This document shows positions 5,205 through 7,198 of a stretch of DNA of 7,198 bases, piece after piece. Numbering within the stretch: the first letter of the stretch is position 1; every line of letters begins with the position of its first letter. The notes beneath the pieces were generated by a model. The model saw only the letters and a list, made by a program, of their open reading frames with translations, was not told where the DNA came from and searched no databases. The stretch is from the NCBI GenBank assembly GCA_003575245.1, contig NMQN01000628.1:1-7198 (forward strand), given 5' to 3'. The position numbers and the translations under genes were made by a program. This stretch comes from Candidatus Atribacteria bacterium 1244-E10-H5-B2 (GTDB taxonomy: Bacteria > Atribacterota > JS1 > SB-45 > 34-128).

Positions 5205-5710
5205 TGTTTAGTAGAATAATCAGGGGAACCTTTATGGTTTCCCTGATTATTTTTTTTATTATCACGATTTTATATTTTATAAATAAAGAAAATAATCAGA
5301 CACAATATTATTTAGAGATTATTAACAGAAAAAATGATTCTATATTGGTCAAAATTGAAGTTGCTGTTGGTGATAAATTTTATTTGGAATATTTAAATTC
5401 AACAGATTTAAATCCAGTATTTGATACTTTTGAAATAAAAGAAGAGGGAATATTTTGTTTGCTTACTGAGGAATATCCTTGGTATGGGGTGGGACAGGAA
5501 TGCCACGCTTCTAAGGATATAGAATTTACAGATAAATTGGTAATAGTAAATGTAAATAGAGAGATGGAAAAACTTTCCCTGCGAGTAGCTTTTACCGTAG
5601 AGCAAAAGATAAGACATAAAGAGAGAGAATTTATTCTATCTTCTTTAACTGATAGAGGAGATCCTGTAGATATAATTATTGCTGTTGAAGGAGGCATGAA
5701 TGATAAGTAA
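5204..5710 (+). CDS. DUF1850 domain protein of the TRAP operon
   Basis: This 168-residue protein fits the DUF1850 family, which is regularly encoded between TAXI binding proteins and fused TRAP permeases and has no established function. Residues 10-27 form one hydrophobic segment, a membrane anchor or uncleaved signal. The rest is soluble and probably extracytoplasmic. Family-like features are F-Y-L-E-Y-L-N-S-T (59-67, where many members have His-Ser-Val), P-V-F-D-T-F-E-I (71-78) and Y-P-W-Y-G-V-G (91-97). Two starts are possible: ATG 5204, which overlaps the upstream stop and suggests translational coupling, and in-frame ATG 5234 (Met11), preceded by AGGGGAA. The 5' end contains a strong hairpin plus U-tract that also encodes the membrane segment. 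The 3' end overlaps the permease start by 11 bases. The protein may help assemble or gate the transporter; that is inference from context. Confidence 0.82.
   Translation: MFSRIIRGTFMVSLIIFFIITILYFINKENNQTQYYLEIINRKNDSILVKIEVAVGDKFYLEYLNSTDLNPVFDTFEIKEEGIFCLLTEEYPWYGVGQECHASKDIEFTDKLVIVNVNREMEKLSLRVAFTVEQKIRHKEREFILSSLTDRGDPVDIIIAVEGGMNDK
5215..5257 (+). terminator. Intrinsic terminator-like hairpin inside the start of the DUF1850 gene
   Basis: The stem 5215-5230 pairs with 5236-5251 over 16 positions: 15 Watson-Crick pairs plus one G-U (5226 with 5240). The loop is TTTAT. The right arm runs straight into eight T residues (5250-5257). This is the textbook form of a Rho-independent terminator, 10 bases after the TAXI stop codon. 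It lies within codons 4-18 of the DUF1850 frame. It probably reduces transcription into the membrane-subunit genes, or stabilises the 3' end of the binding-protein message. Confidence 0.75.
5688..5694 (+). promoter_or_regulatory. Ribosome binding site of the TRAP permease gene
   Basis: AAGGAGG lies inside the end of the DUF1850 gene, five bases before ATG 5700. It supports that start and rules out ATG 5696, which is the DUF1850 frame itself, as the permease start. Confidence 0.8.
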
Positions 5711-7198
5711 AGAAAAAGAAGATTTACAGACTGATAAAGAAGAGAATTACGAAATTGAAGCAAAAGTTGATGAGAAAGTACTAAAAGAAATAGAAGAGAT
5801 TGAGACCAAAAATAAAAGAGATTTATCCGGTTTATGGTCTCTTCCTATTCTAATTGCTTCTATCGGATTATTTATTTTTCATATGTATACCGGATGGTTT
5901 GGAGCATATTTTAGTTTAATCCAACGTTCTATCCATTTTATGTTTATCTTAACTTTAACTTTTTCTCTTTTTGCCCGTAGTAAAAAAACTCCCAGAGATA
6001 AAATACAATTTTATGATTTGATATTTATTGGCATATCTATAATTTTATGTTATTACATACTGACTAATTATAAAGAGTTAGTCTGGCGAGCGGGCGCTGC
6101 AAATCCCATGGATGTTTTTTTAGGAGTTATTTTGGTCTTACTTACTTTAGAAGCAACCCGAAGAGCAGTAGGTCTTCCTTTAATGTTAGTGGCAGTATTT
6201 TTTCTTTTATATGCCTTAGTCTTTGGACCTTATATGCCGGGAAGGTTTTCTCATGGAACCTTTTCTATAAAGAGGGTAGCCTATTATCTTTATCTTACCG
6301 ATGCGGGAATATTCGGGACTCCTTTAGGCGTTTCAGCGAGTTTTGTCTACCTCTTTATTTTATTTGGAGCTATATTAAATAAGACTGGAGCAGGTAAATT
6401 TTTTATTGATTTTGCAACTGCCCTTACCGGATATACCAGAGGTGGACCAGCAAAAGCTGCAGTAGTTTCCAGTGGTATGATGGGGACTGTATCAGGTAGT
6501 TCTACTGCTAATACAGTTACTACCGGTAGTTTTACTATACCTTTAATGAAAAGTATAGGGTATAGCCCGGTCTTTGCTGGGGCGGTAGAACCAGTTGCCT
6601 CCACTGGTGGTCAGATAATGCCCCCCATTATGGGGGCTGCAGCCTTTATTATGGCTGAATTTTTAGGAGTTCCTTATATTGAAATTGCTAAAGCGGCAAT
6701 TTTCCCTGCCTTATTTTATTATTTTGCCTTATTTATGGCTGTAGATTTTAAGGCCGCAAAAATTGGTTTACGCGGCCTTTCCAGAGAGCAGCTACCCAAT
6801 CTATTAAAAACTTTAAAGACAGGATGGATTTTGTTAGCTCCCATCTTTGCTTTAATTTATTTATTGGTTCAAGGTTATTCCCCACAAAAATCAGTAGTGC
6901 TTAGTATTGTAGTATTAATTATAGTTAGCATGTTTAGTAAAAAAACCAGACTAACCCCGAAGAAATTTTTAGAAGCTATAACTGAAGCAGGTGTTTCTGC
7001 TACTACGGTAGCGGTAGCTTGTGCTGCAGCAGGAATAATTGTTGGAATTACTACTATGTCGGGATTAGGACTAAAATTTACCGGAATCGTATTTGAAGTT
7101 TCGCGGGGGATTTTACCTATCGCCTTAATCTTGGCTTCTTTAGCTTCTTTGGTCTTGGGAATGGGGGTACCTACTACCGCTAACTACATTATAATAAC
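5700..7198 (+). CDS. TRAP transporter fused permease subunit (4TM-12TM, DctQ-DctM fusion), partial at 3' end
   Basis: The frame runs from ATG 5700 to the window edge with 499 complete codons and no stop. Fused TAXI permeases are commonly over 600 residues, so roughly a quarter is missing. Residues 1-42 are a highly charged cytoplasmic tail rich in Glu and Lys. Hydrophobic segments at about 46-66, 76-92, 105-122, 138-150 and 158-177 fit the small-subunit (DctQ-like) part. The large-subunit part follows from about 205. It carries the family signature G-M-M-G-T-V-S-G-S-S-T-A-N-T (259-272), E-P-V-A-S-T-G-G-Q-I-M-P-P-I-M-G (297-312) and the second-half repeat G-M-G-V-P-T-T-A-N-Y (487-496). TRAP permeases drive import of the solute held by the binding protein using an ion gradient, usually sodium. 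The gene overlaps DUF1850 by 11 bases and has a strong internal Shine-Dalgarno site, so the three transporter genes form one coupled unit. Confidence 0.95.
   Translation, partial: MISKEKEDLQTDKEENYEIEAKVDEKVLKEIEEIETKNKRDLSGLWSLPILIASIGLFIFHMYTGWFGAYFSLIQRSIHFMFILTLTFSLFARSKKTPRDKIQFYDLIFIGISIILCYYILTNYKELVWRAGAANPMDVFLGVILVLLTLEATRRAVGLPLMLVAVFFLLYALVFGPYMPGRFSHGTFSIKRVAYYLYLTDAGIFGTPLGVSASFVYLFILFGAILNKTGAGKFFIDFATALTGYTRGGPAKAAVVSSGMMGTVSGSSTANTVTTGSFTIPLMKSIGYSPVFAGAVEPVASTGGQIMPPIMGAAAFIMAEFLGVPYIEIAKAAIFPALFYYFALFMAVDFKAAKIGLRGLSREQLPNLLKTLKTGWILLAPIFALIYLLVQGYSPQKSVVLSIVVLIIVSMFSKKTRLTPKKFLEAITEAGVSATTVAVACAAAGIIVGITTMSGLGLKFTGIVFEVSRGILPIALILASLASLVLGMGVPTTANYIII

Noticed and set aside
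5380..5763. Reverse-strand open frames of 127 and 69 codons (the second at 5408-5617)
   Set aside because: Both are antisense to DUF1850 and the permease start, Ser/Phe-rich as expected from the complement of AT-rich coding DNA, and resemble no family.
6347..6604. Reverse-strand open frame of 85 codons
   Set aside because: It is antisense to the most conserved, Gly/Ala/Thr-rich core of the TRAP permease, whose codon pattern opens the opposite frame by chance.
1..7198. CRISPR array, tRNA, rRNA, riboswitch or insertion sequence
   Set aside because: I saw no regularly spaced repeats, no tRNA cloverleaf or T-loop motif, no known riboswitch core and no transposase frame.

Overview
The window is AT-rich and carries one strand of genes, all read left to right. 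The gene content (a stand-alone folate cyclodeaminase/cyclohydrolase, an RpiR-type regulator, a long KamA-family radical SAM protein and a TAXI-type TRAP transporter) fits an anaerobic, amino-acid-using bacterium. The TAXI binding protein has a signal peptide without a lipobox cysteine, which fits a diderm cell with a periplasm better than a typical Gram-positive. The intergenic spacers hold mixed, low-complexity palindromic repeats. I suspect an uncultured anaerobic lineage such as Atribacterota or a relative of Halanaerobiales, but no marker gene is present and this is a weak guess.

Layout: 1-229 is a non-coding, repeat-rich leader. 230-856 encodes an FchA-like methenyl-THF cyclohydrolase/cyclodeaminase. 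857-1329 is a 473-base gap with a possible terminator, a weak promoter candidate, an inverted repeat that could be an operator, and a dense cluster of overlapping palindromes. 1330-2202 encodes a MurR/RpiR-family regulator with a TTG start. 2293-4122 encodes a 609-residue KamA-family radical SAM aminomutase-like protein. 4123-4256 is a spacer with a perfect but orphan Shine-Dalgarno sequence and a short repeat. 4257-5204 encodes a TAXI-family TRAP binding protein, 5204-5710 a DUF1850 protein (1-base overlap), and 5700-7198 a fused TRAP permease (11-base overlap) that runs off the right edge.

How the parts may work together: the TAXI protein, DUF1850 and fused permease form one translationally coupled TRAP import operon. 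A hairpin plus U-tract that reads as an intrinsic terminator sits just after the binding-protein stop codon, inside the first codons of the DUF1850 gene. It probably makes binding protein more abundant than permease. The KamA-like enzyme keeps the radical SAM cysteines, the carboxylate-binding Arg and a PLP Lys candidate. At the two positions that bind the lysine side chain in lysine 2,3-aminomutase it has Lys and Asn, the pair I recall for glutamate 2,3-aminomutase. Some TAXI proteins bind glutamate. A testable reading is therefore a locus that imports and isomerises an acidic amino acid (glutamate to beta-glutamate or similar) under control of an RpiR protein whose sugar-phosphate-binding motif is altered. 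The co-function is inference from adjacency only.
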